The position numbers and the translations under genes were made by a program. The notes under the pieces are model-generated. The model was not told the DNA's origin. It was given only the letters and a program-made list of their open reading frames with translations, and ran no database searches. This document shows, piece by piece, positions 1-5,165 of a DNA stretch of 5,286 nt (its first letter is position 1; each line of letters begins with the position of its first letter). Origin of the DNA: an uncultured Burkholderiales bacterium (GTDB lineage: Bacteria; Pseudomonadota; Gammaproteobacteria; Burkholderiales; Thiobacillaceae); assembly GCA_937925755.1 (NCBI GenBank), contig CALAMX010000129.1, forward strand, positions 1 through 5,286, written 5' to 3'.

Positions 1-138
1 AAGCGAGCGGCCGGAGCCAACACCGCGCAAGGCAGCGATGCGCCCGCGCAGCCAGTTATGCAGAGCTGCCTTTAGCGCAGGATGCGAGACCTATCAGATC
101 GATCGGCGTGCATCCGAAGACGGAATTTCGGCGTAGCC

Positions 139-225
139 TCACCATGCGCTGCGCATGTGTGTGCCGATGTCGAAACGCCGTTTCGACACCGCCCGCGTGG
201 CGTGTAATCCCGCTCGTCGGGTCAT
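139..225 (-). CDS. Possible 28-codon small ORF with a very strong ribosome site
   Basis: The ATG at 225 is preceded by AAGGAGG (238-232) with 6 nt between, as good a Shine-Dalgarno as any in this window. The frame ends at TGA 141-139 after 28 codons. The peptide is basic (MTRRAGLHATRAVSKRRFD...), with no membrane segment and no family I recognise. It could be a leader peptide, a small protein, or the intact head of a decayed gene, since the same frame continues past three stops to the window edge. It contains the 10-bp inverted repeat at 168-188. Only the ribosome site argues for translation. Coding is unproven. Confidence 0.25.
   Translation of the reverse strand: MTRRAGLHATRAVSKRRFDIGTHMRSAW
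168..188. repeat. Perfect 10-bp inverted repeat downstream of phoU
   Basis: The arm TGTCGAAACG (168-177) is followed by a single C and then by its exact reverse complement CGTTTCGACA (179-188). The 21-bp dyad has almost no loop, so it is more likely a protein-binding site or cruciform end than an RNA hairpin terminator. No U-tract follows on either strand. Confidence 0.5.
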
Positions 226-262
226 GCCGAACCTCCTTGAGCAGGGGCTTTGCAGGCGTTCA

Positions 263-283
263 CGAGCGGGATCGACCCGCTCG
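263..283 (-). terminator. Hairpin 24 nt after phoU, no U-tract
   Basis: CGAGCGGG (263-270) and CCCGCTCG (276-283) form a perfect 8-bp stem with a 5-nt loop. It is well placed to end or protect the phoU transcript, but the minus-strand sequence that follows (TGAACGCC) has no U-run, so it would be a Rho-assisted or RNA-stabilising hairpin. One arm can pair alternatively with 207-217. Confidence 0.4.
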
Positions 284-307
284 CGGCTCTTCAGCGTTTC
301 CAGGCGG

Positions 308-1006
308 TCACTTGAGCTCGCGCTCCAGCTCCTCGATCGAGGTGTGGCGCACGTCTTTGCCCTTGACCATGAACACCACGTACTCGGACACATTCTTGGC
401 ATGGTCGCCGATGCGTTCGATGGCCTTGACCACGAACATCAGGTCGATGAAGGTGGAGATGGTGCGCGGGTCCTCCATCATGTAGGTGATGAGGTGGCGG
501 GTGATCAGGTGGAATTCCTCGTCCACCTCGATGTCCTGGCGCGCCACCGCTCCAGCGGCCGACGCGTCTAGGCGGGCGAAGGCATCGAGCGACTCACGTA
601 GCATCTTGAGCGTGAGCCCCGCCATATACTTGATCTCGCTGTAGCGGGGGGTGATGATGCGGTCGCTCTCATAGACCCGCAGGGCGTAGCGAGCGATCTT
701 GGCGGCCTCGTCGCCGATGCGCTCCAGATCGGTAATGGTCTTGATGATGGTCAGGATCATGCGCAAATCGACGGCGGCCGGTTGGCGCAGCGCGATGATC
801 TGCGTGCAGGCCTCGTCAGTGGCGACCTCCAGGGCATTGACCTGATGGTCGGTGGCGATCACCGCCTCGGCTGCCTTGACGTCGCCATTGATCAGGGCAT
901 CGATGGCCCGGTTGACCTGCTCCTCGACCAAGCCCCCCATCTCCAGAACGCGGGCCCGCACCATCTCCAGGTCCGCATCGAACTGCTTGTAGGTGTGTTC
1001 TGCCAT
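308..1006 (-). CDS. phoU: Phosphate signalling regulator PhoU
   Basis: PhoU is a cytoplasmic protein that links the Pst phosphate transporter to the PhoR sensor kinase, keeping the Pho regulon off when phosphate is plentiful. The 232-residue length is typical. It has two three-helix-bundle repeats, each with its metal-binding signature: ERIGDEAAKIA at 95-105 and ERIGDHAKNVSE at 197-208. The RQPAAVDLR segment (74-82) is also conserved. The start ATG has AGGAG 7 nt upstream (1018-1014). The gene lies 70 bp after the gene before it and has its own TATAAT, so it may be transcribed separately. No pst or phoBR gene lies within the window on either side, which differs from the common pstSCAB-phoU order. 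Genes beyond the left edge cannot be judged. No defect is visible. Confidence 0.97.
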   Translation of the reverse strand: MAEHTYKQFDADLEMVRARVLEMGGLVEEQVNRAIDALINGDVKAAEAVIATDHQVNALEVATDEACTQIIALRQPAAVDLRMILTIIKTITDLERIGDEAAKIARYALRVYESDRIITPRYSEIKYMAGLTLKMLRESLDAFARLDASAAGAVARQDIEVDEEFHLITRHLITYMMEDPRTISTFIDLMFVVKAIERIGDHAKNVSEYVVFMVKGKDVRHTSIEELERELK

Positions 1007-1047
1007 GCTCTCGCTCCTGATCCACCCAATCCTCTGGGCGTGGGGTG

Positions 1048-1093
1048 ATTATAGTTAGCGACTGCGCCGGAAATTATTACAGTTCCGTAACGA
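1048..1093 (-). promoter_or_regulatory. phoU: Candidate phoU promoter with perfect -10 box and a weak Pho-box-like site
   Basis: On the minus strand a perfect TATAAT lies at 1053-1048, giving a leader of about 35-40 nt before the phoU ATG. No good -35 box is seen at normal spacing, which suggests activator help. Further upstream, 1093-1076 reads TCGTTAC-GGAA-CTGTAAT. The second half matches a PhoB half-site (CTGTNAT) well, the first poorly, with the expected 4-nt centre. It lies 22 bp from the -10 box, farther than usual for Pho promoters, and overlaps the end of the upstream gene. The -10 box is the solid part. PhoB control is speculative. Confidence 0.4.
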
Positions 1094-1514
1094 AGGGTAC
1101 TGCAAGCCGCCGCCCATCGATCTCCAGCGTCATCACCCAGTCCCTTCGGCCGGAGACACACACCGGCAGCGTGACACGGCCGCGGAACACACCCTTTTGA
1201 TCGGGGCGCAGGGTGTAGAGGTTGAAACCCATGTCCATCCCCTCCATGGTGAATCGGGCCTGCACCTTGCGGGCGCCCTCGGCGCGCACCCAAAGCTCGA
1301 AGGGCTGCAGCACCTTGAGTTCCCCGGTGATGCCGAGGGCCACTTCGCGGTCACCGAGCCGAGTCGTACAGCCACGGGCGAGATCGGCGCACTGCAGGGT
1401 CTGCGGCGCCGCATCGAGGGGCTCGCGCCCCGGCTGCAGGAAGACGACCAGGGCGACCATGAGGAGGATACCGGCCGGGGCGAGGCGGAGTAAATGGCTG
1501 CGTGCGGTGGTCAT
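1077..1514 (-). CDS. Small membrane-anchored protein of unknown function, FixH/YtkA-like pattern
   Basis: 145 residues, not assigned to a named gene. Residues 9-27 are a hydrophobic segment after a basic N-terminus, so the protein is probably anchored in the inner membrane by an uncleaved signal, with the rest in the periplasm. There is no lipobox. The soluble part appears beta-rich and has the notable segments FTMEGMDMGFNLY (88-100) and LPVCVSGRRDW (116-126). This pattern recalls FixH and YtkA-like beta-sandwich domains, by impression only. Three cysteines (42, 49, 119) and clustered methionines could suit metal binding or a disulfide, but this is a guess. The start overlaps the Nudix stop as ATGA (1514-1511), so its translation is probably coupled to that gene. 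Codon use resembles the neighbours. Confidence 0.82.
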   Translation of the reverse strand: MTTARSHLLRLAPAGILLMVALVVFLQPGREPLDAAPQTLQCADLARGCTTRLGDREVALGITGELKVLQPFELWVRAEGARKVQARFTMEGMDMGFNLYTLRPDQKGVFRGRVTLPVCVSGRRDWVMTLEIDGRRLAVPFVTEL

Positions 1515-2443
1515 GACCAGGCCCCACTTTTCATGGCAATACCGTGTGCGCCCGCCTGTCGGGCAGGGATGAGGTCGGTGCGGGTGAGCCCGCCGAGGGC
1601 ATAGACGGGCACGGCGCTGCCGGCGACGAGCTCGGCAAAGCGGGCCCAGCCCAGGCTGGGGGCGCCAGGATGGCTCGCGGTGGGCAGGACCGGACCGAGG
1701 ACGACGAAGTCGACGCCTAGGGCGACTGCCCGCGCAAGCTCAGTCGCATCGTGGCAGGAGGCGCCCACCCAGGGCAGGTCCGGCCGACATTCGAGGCGCA
1801 TGAGCTGGGCGGCAGTGAGGTGCACGCCCGCCCCGATCCGGGCAGCGAGCGCTGCGTCGCCGTTGATCAGCAGGCGCGCACCATACTCCCGACAACGAGC
1901 GTCGACTTCCTGGGCGAGCTTGGCAAGGTCTTCGTAGGGTAGGGTCTTTTCGCGCAACTGCAGCAGGCGCAAACCCGCTTCGAGCGCGGATTCGAGACGG
2001 GCGAGGAAACGCGCGCGGCCCAGCTCGGCAGCGGCGGAGATGGCATAGACGAGCGGCAGCGCAAGACCCTTGAGGACAGGGCCATTGGCCGGGAGGATGG
2101 GGCTGACCTCGGGCCGCCCGGCCTGCACCCAGGCGATTGCCTGACCTTCGTGCGGATGCGGTTCGCCCGACCAATCGACCACCCTGAAGAAGTGCAGGCG
2201 CACGCGCGCGTGTTCATAGTCGTAATCTCGGGTCAGCCAAGGGTAGGCCGTATGCACGCGTATGCCCAGTTCCTCCTCGAGCTCGCGTTTAAGGGCATGG
2301 CGGGCGGTCTCGCCAGGTTCCAGCTTGCCGCCCGGAAACTCCCACCAACCGGCATAGGCCTTGCCCGAGGGCCGGCTCGCCATGAGGAAGGCACCGTCCG
2401 GACGTTCGATGACGGCAGCGGCCACCGCGACGCGCTCGGTCAT
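1511..2443 (-). CDS. Nudix hydrolase fused to a thiamine-phosphate-synthase/TenI-like domain
   Basis: A two-domain protein of 310 residues. Residues 1-130 are a MutT-like Nudix hydrolase with a perfect Nudix box, GX5EX7REUXEEXGU, at 39-61 (GKLEPGE...RELEEELGI). It should cleave a nucleoside diphosphate linked to another group. Residues 131-310 look like a ThiE/TenI TIM barrel: LQLREKT (161-167), GVHLTA (206-211), GASCHD (227-232), LGPVLPTASHPG (249-260) and YALGGL (281-286). The usual ThiE INDR segment reads INGD (193-196), so thiamine synthase activity is doubtful and a TenI-like or other role is possible. The fusion is a known family. Two ATGs overlap the upstream stop (2446 and 2443). The second is chosen because AAGGG then lies 6 nt away, but 2446 (ATGA overlap) is possible. 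Whether the substrate is 8-oxo-dGTP or a thiamine-related compound is unknown. Confidence 0.93.
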   Translation of the reverse strand: MTERVAVAAAVIERPDGAFLMASRPSGKAYAGWWEFPGGKLEPGETARHALKRELEEELGIRVHTAYPWLTRDYDYEHARVRLHFFRVVDWSGEPHPHEGQAIAWVQAGRPEVSPILPANGPVLKGLALPLVYAISAAAELGRARFLARLESALEAGLRLLQLREKTLPYEDLAKLAQEVDARCREYGARLLINGDAALAARIGAGVHLTAAQLMRLECRPDLPWVGASCHDATELARAVALGVDFVVLGPVLPTASHPGAPSLGWARFAELVAGSAVPVYALGGLTRTDLIPARQAGAHGIAMKSGAWS

Positions 2444-2458
2444 CATTTGCCCTTGAGA
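2443..2458 (-). promoter_or_regulatory. Ribosome site and stop/start overlap between DUF815 and Nudix genes
   Basis: On the minus strand the sequence reads AAGGGCAAATGATGAC. AAGGG is the ribosome site, the stop TGA of the ATPase is 2445-2443, and the ATGs begin at 2446 and 2443. Both starts overlap the stop, so ribosomes finishing the ATPase can restart directly, a sign of translational coupling. Confidence 0.6.
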
Positions 2459-3312
2459 CCCTGTCGCCCAACCCAGTCGGCGGCGAACTGGCGAGCGATG
2501 CGCCCGGACCGCCCGCCGCGCTGGATGGCCCACTGCAGGGCCTCTTGCCGCATGGTGGACGTAACGCACCCACCCAGGGCCACGACCCAGGCAGCGACGA
2601 TGTCCAGATAGGCATTCTGGTCGAAGGGGTAGAAGGTCAGCAGCAGGCCGAAGCGGTCGGACAGCGACAGCTTCTCCTCGGTGGCGTCGGCCGGACGGAT
2701 CTCGCCGGCCAAGTGCTCGCTTGCGACGTTCTCGGCAAAATATTCCGGGATCAGATGACGGCGGTTGGAGGTGGCATAGATCAGCACGTTGTCGGGTAGC
2801 CCTGCCACTGAGCCGTCCAGCGCCGCCTTGAGCGGCTTGTAGTCGGCCTCGTGCGCCTCGAAGGAGAGGTCGTCGGCGAACAGCACGAAACGCTGCGGCA
2901 ACCCTACCAGTCGCTCGACGATGTGGGGCAGGTCTATGAGGTCGACCTTGTCCACTTCGACCAGGCGCAGGCCTTGTTTCGCGTAACGCGGCAGCAGCGC
3001 CTTGATCAGGGAGGACTTGCCGCAGCCGCGACTGCCAGCAAGCAGCACGTTGTTGGCTGGTAGTCCCAGGACGAACTGGCGCGTGTTGCGGTCGAGAACC
3101 GCCTTTTGTGCGTCGATGTGGCGCAGTGCCTCCCAGGGCGGGCAGTTGAGCACACGCACCGGTTCAAACCAGCCGACTCGCTGCGTGCGCCGCCAGCGGC
3201 AGGCCAGGGTGGTGGACCAATCCACCGTAGGCGGTGCGGGGGGCAGCAGCGGCTCGAGCCGGGCGAGCAACGCCTCCGCCCGTGCCAGGAAGGCCTCAAG
3301 ACCGGTATTCAT
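2443..3312 (-). CDS. DUF815-family AAA+ ATPase
   Basis: A soluble P-loop ATPase of the DUF815 family, 289 residues, close to the usual size. After an N-terminal region of about 80 residues, the Walker A motif is GSRGCGKSS (93-101, Lys99), Walker B is VLFADDLSF (143-151, Asp147/Asp148), and sensor 1 lies in IYATSNRRHL (178-187, Asn183). SLSDRFG (216-222) is the conserved family block following the EEKLSLSDR motif, and GRSGRIARQ (267-275) fits a sensor 2/lid region. The biological role is not established. It is commonly found next to argJ and a Nudix gene in beta- and gammaproteobacteria, as here. The ATG at 3312 has a GAGGGG only 3 nt upstream, slightly too close to be ideal. The stop codon overlaps the next gene's start. 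Confidence 0.93.
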   Translation of the reverse strand: MNTGLEAFLARAEALLARLEPLLPPAPPTVDWSTTLACRWRRTQRVGWFEPVRVLNCPPWEALRHIDAQKAVLDRNTRQFVLGLPANNVLLAGSRGCGKSSLIKALLPRYAKQGLRLVEVDKVDLIDLPHIVERLVGLPQRFVLFADDLSFEAHEADYKPLKAALDGSVAGLPDNVLIYATSNRRHLIPEYFAENVASEHLAGEIRPADATEEKLSLSDRFGLLLTFYPFDQNAYLDIVAAWVVALGGCVTSTMRQEALQWAIQRGGRSGRIARQFAADWVGRQGLKGK

Positions 3313-3381
3313 GAACCCCTCGCAAGGAAACCCGTGACTTCAGCCAGGGGAGGAATTGCGCTTGTGCGAAGCGAACCCAGC

Positions 3382-3398
3382 GCTACACGCTGTGTAGC
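3382..3398. promoter_or_regulatory. Perfect 7-bp inverted repeat upstream of the DUF815 gene, possible operator
   Basis: GCTACAC-GCT-GTGTAGC, a 17-bp dyad about 70 nt upstream of the DUF815 start codon. On the minus strand it lies about 10 nt after a poor -10-like CAATAT with TGGGCA 16 nt before it, so it could be an operator just past a promoter. Size and symmetry suit a dimeric helix-turn-helix regulator. The promoter match is weak and no regulator gene is nearby. Confidence 0.25.
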
Positions 3399-3468
3399 AT
3401 GGTCGATATTGTCCCGAACCGCAATCGTGCCCATCAGACCACTCGGGAAGCTTTACATAACCCAGCGA

Positions 3469-3483
3469 GCGGGTTTGTCCCGC
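3469..3483. repeat. Small GC hairpin in the argJ-DUF815 spacer
   Basis: GCGGG (3469-3473), loop TTTGT, CCCGC (3479-3483). No U-tract follows on either strand, so it is not a standard intrinsic terminator. With its flank it reads CGAGCGGG-N5-CCCGC, the same core as the hairpin after phoU (263-283), which may be a coincidence of GC-rich sequence or a shared small repeat. Confidence 0.35.
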
Positions 3484-3684
3484 GCGCGAGCTGCAAGACA
3501 TGACCTGTGGTTTGGCGAGGGAGCATAAACGAAGTTCAGGCGAAGGCTCACATGCGCACAGCGCTGGTTGAGCCGCACATCGGAGCCGAGTGCCCGCGCA
3601 ACCCGTTTTGCAGAGCCTCCTGAATGTCGGGGCTGGGTTTAGGCTCGTCATAAGACAAAGCCTGCGACTTCATGCGCGGGTCGT

Positions 3685-4914
3685 TCAAGTCCGGTATTCG
3701 GCGTTGATCTTGACGTAGTCGTAGGAGAAATCGCAGGTCCACACCGTCGCCGCTGCCGTGCCGCGCGCCAGGTCGATGCGCACTTCGATCTCCGGCGCCG
3801 CCATGATCCGGCGGCCATCCTCCTCGCGGTAGCTGGCGGCGCGGCCGCCGTTCTCGGCCACCAAGACATCGCCCAGGTAAAGGCGTACACGCTCGACCTC
3901 GAGGTCAGCAAGCCCAGCGTAGCCGACCGCGGCAAGGATGCGACCCAAGTTGGGATCGGAGGCGAAGAAGGCGGTCTTCACCAGCGGCGAGCGCGCCACG
4001 GCGTAGGCCACCTGTTTGCATTCCGCTTCGTCGCGGCCACCTTCGACGCGCACGGTGATGAACTTCGTCGCGCCCTCGCCGTCGCGCACGATCGACTGGG
4101 CAAGCAACGACATCACCTCGGTCACCGCATGGCGCAAAGGCAAGAAGCGGGGGTCCGCATCGTCCATGATCACCGGCGCCGCCGTGGCGCCGGTGGCCAT
4201 CAGGATGCAGGCATCATTGGTGGAGGTGTCACCATCGACCGTGATGCAATTGAAGGAGCGGTTCACCGCGTGGCGGAGGATGGCCTCCAAGGCCTCGCAG
4301 GACACTGGCGCGTCGGTGGCCACGAAGGCCAGCATGGTCGCCATGTTCGGGTGGATCATGCCGGAGCCCTTGGCGATGCCGGTGACGACGAAATCCGTGC
4401 CGTCGAGCGTGACTTGGCGCGAGACGGCCTTGGGCACGGTGTCGGTGGTCATGATGGCCGACGCGGCGGCGGCCCAGTTGTCGGCTCGAAGGTCGGCAAG
4501 CGCTGCGGGCAAGGCGGCGATGATTTTGTCCGCCGGCAGCGGCTCCAGGATCACCCCGGTGGAAAAGGGCAGGATCTGCAACGGGCTCACCCCCAGGCGC
4601 TCGGCCAGTGCGCTGCAGGTGGCGCGGGCGCGGGCCAACCCCTCGGCGCCGGTGCCGGCATTGGCATTGCCCGTGTTCACCAGCAAGGCACGCACGCCTG
4701 CCTCGGCCTGCAGGTGCTCGCGTGCGACGATGACAGGCGCGGCACAGAAACGGTTCTGGGTGAAGACGCCGACGACCTCGGCCCCTTCCGCTACGGTCAT
4801 CACCAGGACGTCCTTACGACCCGGCCGTTTGATGCCCGCCGCCGCCGTGCCGAGGGCGATGCCGGGCACGGGCAGGAGACGGTGGGGGTCCGGTGGTGGG
4901 AGGTTGACGGGCAT
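3685..4914 (-). CDS. argJ: Bifunctional ornithine acetyltransferase / N-acetylglutamate synthase ArgJ
   Basis: ArgJ transfers the acetyl group from N-acetylornithine to glutamate, recycling acetyl in arginine synthesis. Bifunctional forms also use acetyl-CoA to make N-acetylglutamate. The protein is a cytoplasmic precursor that cuts itself between Ala192 and Thr193 in HPNMATMLAF, making Thr193 (codon 4338-4336) the catalytic nucleophile of the beta chain. The Thr119-Gly120 pair in STGV fits the oxyanion hole. VDGDTSTNDA, GEGATKFI and the C-terminal NAEYRT are also family hallmarks. The length of 409 residues is normal. The ATG at 4914 is chosen because GGAG sits 6 nt upstream. The frame extends to a TTG at 4926, but that overlaps the ribosome site. 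Whether this copy is mono- or bifunctional cannot be read from motifs alone. No defect is visible. Confidence 0.97.
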   Translation of the reverse strand: MPVNLPPPDPHRLLPVPGIALGTAAAGIKRPGRKDVLVMTVAEGAEVVGVFTQNRFCAAPVIVAREHLQAEAGVRALLVNTGNANAGTGAEGLARARATCSALAERLGVSPLQILPFSTGVILEPLPADKIIAALPAALADLRADNWAAAASAIMTTDTVPKAVSRQVTLDGTDFVVTGIAKGSGMIHPNMATMLAFVATDAPVSCEALEAILRHAVNRSFNCITVDGDTSTNDACILMATGATAAPVIMDDADPRFLPLRHAVTEVMSLLAQSIVRDGEGATKFITVRVEGGRDEAECKQVAYAVARSPLVKTAFFASDPNLGRILAAVGYAGLADLEVERVRLYLGDVLVAENGGRAASYREEDGRRIMAAPEIEVRIDLARGTAAATVWTCDFSYDYVKINAEYRT

Positions 4915-4924
4915 GGCGGGCTCC

Positions 4925-4947
4925 AATGGCGCAATGACGCCATTTTA
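4925..4947 (-). promoter_or_regulatory. Candidate argJ promoter -10 box overlapped by a palindrome
   Basis: On the minus strand TAAAAT (4947-4942) is a fair sigma-70 -10 box about 28 nt before the argJ ATG. No good -35 box is seen at 16-18 nt spacing. Overlapping it is an inverted repeat, AATGGCG (4925-4931) and CGCCATT (4938-4944) with a 6-nt centre, 20 bp in all. It covers the predicted start of transcription, a position suited to a repressor operator. It could equally be a leader hairpin or chance. It does not resemble an ARG box that I can recognise. Confidence 0.3.
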
Positions 4948-5017
4948 CCGGCTCGCAGGTGGGCAGGGGAGCTTGGCAAGGCTCGGCATCCGTTCGCCTG
5001 CCGCGCTCGTGCCTCGG

Positions 5018-5040
5018 GTAGGCGCGGCGAGAGCCGCGAC
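5018..5040 (+). repeat. REP-like palindromic element, copy 4, in inverted orientation
   Basis: Read on the + strand: GTAGG, then CGCGGC (5023-5028), loop GAGA (5029-5032), GCCGCG (5033-5038), AC. It has the same head, stem-loop layout and tail as copies 1-3 but faces the opposite way. Compared with them, the central A-T stem pair is replaced by G-C on both sides (GCGAC/GTCGC becomes GCGGC/GCCGC), a compensatory change that keeps the hairpin. With copy 1 it forms an inverted pair similar to a BIME, the bacterial interspersed mosaic element made of opposed REPs. Confidence 0.65.
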
Positions 5041-5060
5041 ACGTCGTGGTATACATGCCG

Positions 5061-5090
5061 TCGTTGCTGGTCGCTGTTGGTCGTTGTTGG
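5061..5090. repeat. Three imperfect 10-nt tandem repeats beside the REP cluster
   Basis: The units are TCGTTGCTGG, TCGCTGTTGG and TCGTTGTTGG, back to back. They run into copy 1, whose first bases TCG continue the phase. The motif CTGTTGG also precedes copy 3 (5161-5167), so these units look like duplications of the flank of the REP element rather than an unrelated microsatellite. Confidence 0.6.
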
Positions 5091-5112
5091 TCGCGACTTT
5101 CGTCGCTCCTAC
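5089..5112 (-). repeat. REP-like palindromic element, copy 1
   Basis: Minus-strand reading is GTAGGA, GCGAC, loop GAAA, GTCGC, GACC. The stem lies at 5093-5097 and 5102-5106. The element joins directly onto the short 10-nt repeats at 5061-5090, whose last unit supplies the TTGG that precedes it on the + strand. Confidence 0.75.
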
Positions 5113-5134
5113 GGGCCAGACCGCCCGCCGCGGT

Positions 5135-5158
5135 GATCGCGACTCTCGTCGCTCCTAC
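5135..5158 (-). repeat. REP-like palindromic element, copy 2
   Basis: Same family and orientation as copies 1 and 3: GTAGGA head, GCGAC/GTCGC stem, but a GAGA loop instead of GAAA and GATC instead of GACC at the tail. It begins 46 nt after the start of copy 1 and 31 nt before copy 3. The copy has diverged by only two bases from its neighbours, with the stem fully kept. Confidence 0.72.
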
Positions 5159-5165
5159 ATCTGTT

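Larger units (their letters stand above)
1..307. other. Region downstream of phoU, no established gene
   Basis: About 307 bp to the left edge. It holds the post-phoU hairpin, an 11-bp inverted repeat pair (207-217 with 262-272), the 10-bp dyad at 168-188 and the possible small ORF. Positions 1-90 are open on the minus strand (29 codons after TGA TAG at 96-91) and 1-75 on the + strand (ending TAG), but neither short piece is recognisable. A gene may begin or end just outside the window. Confidence 0.6.
3313..3684. other. Spacer between argJ and the DUF815 gene, no convincing gene
   Basis: 372 bp with a hand-counted GC of about 58-59% over 3361-3660, against about 70-78% in sampled lines of argJ. 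Frames of 103 codons (3651-3340, minus) and 41 codons (3673-3548, minus) are open, but neither has a ribosome site or a recognisable protein. The longer one is Cys- and Ser-rich without a pattern, as expected from non-coding sequence. Visible structure is limited to a 7-bp inverted repeat at 3382-3398 and a hairpin GCGGG-TTTGT-CCCGC at 3469-3483. It presumably carries the promoter of the three-gene unit downstream. Confidence 0.6.

Noticed and set aside
1..90. Possible partial gene at the left edge (minus frame ALKAALHNWLRGRIAALRG or + frame ending at 75)
   Set aside because: The minus frame looks helix-like but has two stops directly before it and no start codon or ribosome site. The + frame is too short to judge. 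Sequence left of the window is needed.
139..402. 87-codon minus frame overlapping the 3' end of phoU
   Set aside because: Its upstream part is a shadow of phoU in another frame. Only the last 28 codons, from the ATG with AAGGAGG, merit mention.
2447..2569. Nudix gene extended upstream to 2569
   Set aside because: The added residues are Arg/Ala/His-rich and come from reading through the DUF815 gene in another frame. The Nudix domain begins right at MTERVAVAAAV.
3340..3651. 103-codon minus-strand frame in the argJ-DUF815 spacer
   Set aside because: No ribosome site, scattered Cys and Ser without a motif, and no recognisable family. Treated as non-coding.
3548..3673. 41-codon frame starting 11 nt after argJ
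   Set aside because: Position is suggestive of an operon gene, but there is no Shine-Dalgarno and no recognisable protein.
4915..4926. argJ start at the upstream TTG (4926) adding four residues
   Set aside because: The TTG overlaps the GGAG that serves the ATG at 4914, and ATG with 6-nt spacing is the better start.
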